Shown here in pieces: positions 63,747 to 64,000 of a DNA stretch of 64,000 nt. The notes under the pieces are model-generated. The model made no database searches, was not told the origin of the DNA, and saw only the letters and a list, made by a program, of their open reading frames with translations. The position numbers and the translations under genes are program-made. Source of the DNA: Caulobacteraceae bacterium UBA3198 (GTDB lineage Bacteria > Pseudomonadota > Alphaproteobacteria > Caulobacterales > Caulobacteraceae); assembly GCA_002363865.1 (NCBI GenBank), contig DEWY01000008.1:1-64000 (forward strand). Direction: 5' to 3'. Position 1 is the stretch's first letter; every line of letters starts with the position of its first letter.

Positions 63747-64000
63747 CCGAACCCGACGCGCTGTTCGACGAAGACGCCCTGGAGGCGGCCCGCATCCTCT
63801 TCGCCCGCAAGGCGGAGTTCATGATGGGGGCCGTGGCCATGGACGGCCTGCCGGCGCCGGACCTGCCGGAAGTGGCCTTCGCCGGCCGCTCCAATGTGGG
63901 CAAGTCGTCCCTGATCAACGCCCTGGTGGGTCACAAGCATCTGGCGCGGGCCTCCAATGCGCCAGGCCGCACCCGGGAAGTGAACTTCTTCGTGCTGGAC
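63743..64000 (+). CDS. engB: Ribosome biogenesis GTP-binding protein EngB/YihA (partial)
   Basis: The first 86 codons are visible; the right edge cuts the gene. It starts at a GTG within the yidC stop (GTGA). EVAFAGRSNVGKSSLINALVG holds the G1/P-loop, and ASNAPGRTREVNFF is the switch I/G2 region of EngB. It is a GTPase needed for 50S assembly. Confidence 0.93.
   Translation, partial: MTEPDALFDEDALEAARILFARKAEFMMGAVAMDGLPAPDLPEVAFAGRSNVGKSSLINALVGHKHLARASNAPGRTREVNFFVLD

Overview
The window reads as a chromosomal segment of a high-GC alphaproteobacterium of the Caulobacterales (Caulobacter/Phenylobacterium-like). This rests on the very GC-rich coding bias over most of the window, a DUF4908-type protein, a PhaR/PhaA/PhaB polyhydroxybutyrate set, a chemoreceptor ending in GWEEF, an RpoH of about 295 residues and the rpmH-rnpA-yidC-engB order. 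No species is claimed. Genes are densely packed, and many neighbours share 4-base start/stop or stop/stop overlaps.

Bases 1-5008 (minus strand) differ visibly from the rest in base composition and codon use. They hold a four-gene operon: two different cytosine-5 DNA methyltransferases, a McrB-like AAA+ NTPase and a McrC-like/DUF2357 protein that runs off the left edge. The order M1-M2-R1-R2 is that of the LlaJI-type restriction-modification systems. The operon lies next to a tRNA-Arg(ACG) gene whose 3' end faces it, a classic integration point for islands. The window starts inside this presumed defence island, so its far end and any integrase are not visible.

Bases 5.4-24 kb hold core and semi-core genes: a self-cleaving P1 (NylC/DmpA-like) peptidase, a lipoprotein gamma-glutamyltransferase, an orphan histidine kinase, a sixA-DUF952-pyrD operon, metX-metW, a large autotransporter, a lone PII protein, a methyltransferase, gloB, and phaB-phaA divergent from phaR. 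A small low-GC patch at about 22.7-23.3 kb carries a four-helix membrane protein preceded by two perfect 19-bp tandem repeats.

Bases 24-41 kb hold envelope glycosyltransferases (GT2 and GT39) and mvaB. They continue with a thrS/yidD cluster, an IscU-like protein, cysS, folE, DUF817, a beta-lactamase-fold hydrolase, hisI, a PhoD phosphatase, an encapsulated-ferritin-like protein with no encapsulin gene beside it, an RluD-type pseudouridine synthase and rpoH.

Bases 41-64 kb hold a limonene-epoxide-hydrolase-family enzyme, a receiver protein with Glu in place of the phosphorylated Asp, purA, a PagL-like lipid A deacylase, a VOC protein with a threonine dehydratase, and a complete tripartite RND efflux operon. 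These are followed by an M28 peptidase, a DUF72 protein, a chemoreceptor, a DECR-like SDR, a secreted protein with a mirror-symmetric cysteine pattern, TetR plus quinone oxidoreductase plus methionine aminopeptidase, and finally rpmH-rnpA-yidC-engB (engB cut by the right edge). No gap longer than about 270 bases lacks a gene. No CRISPR array, rRNA or complete insertion sequence was seen.
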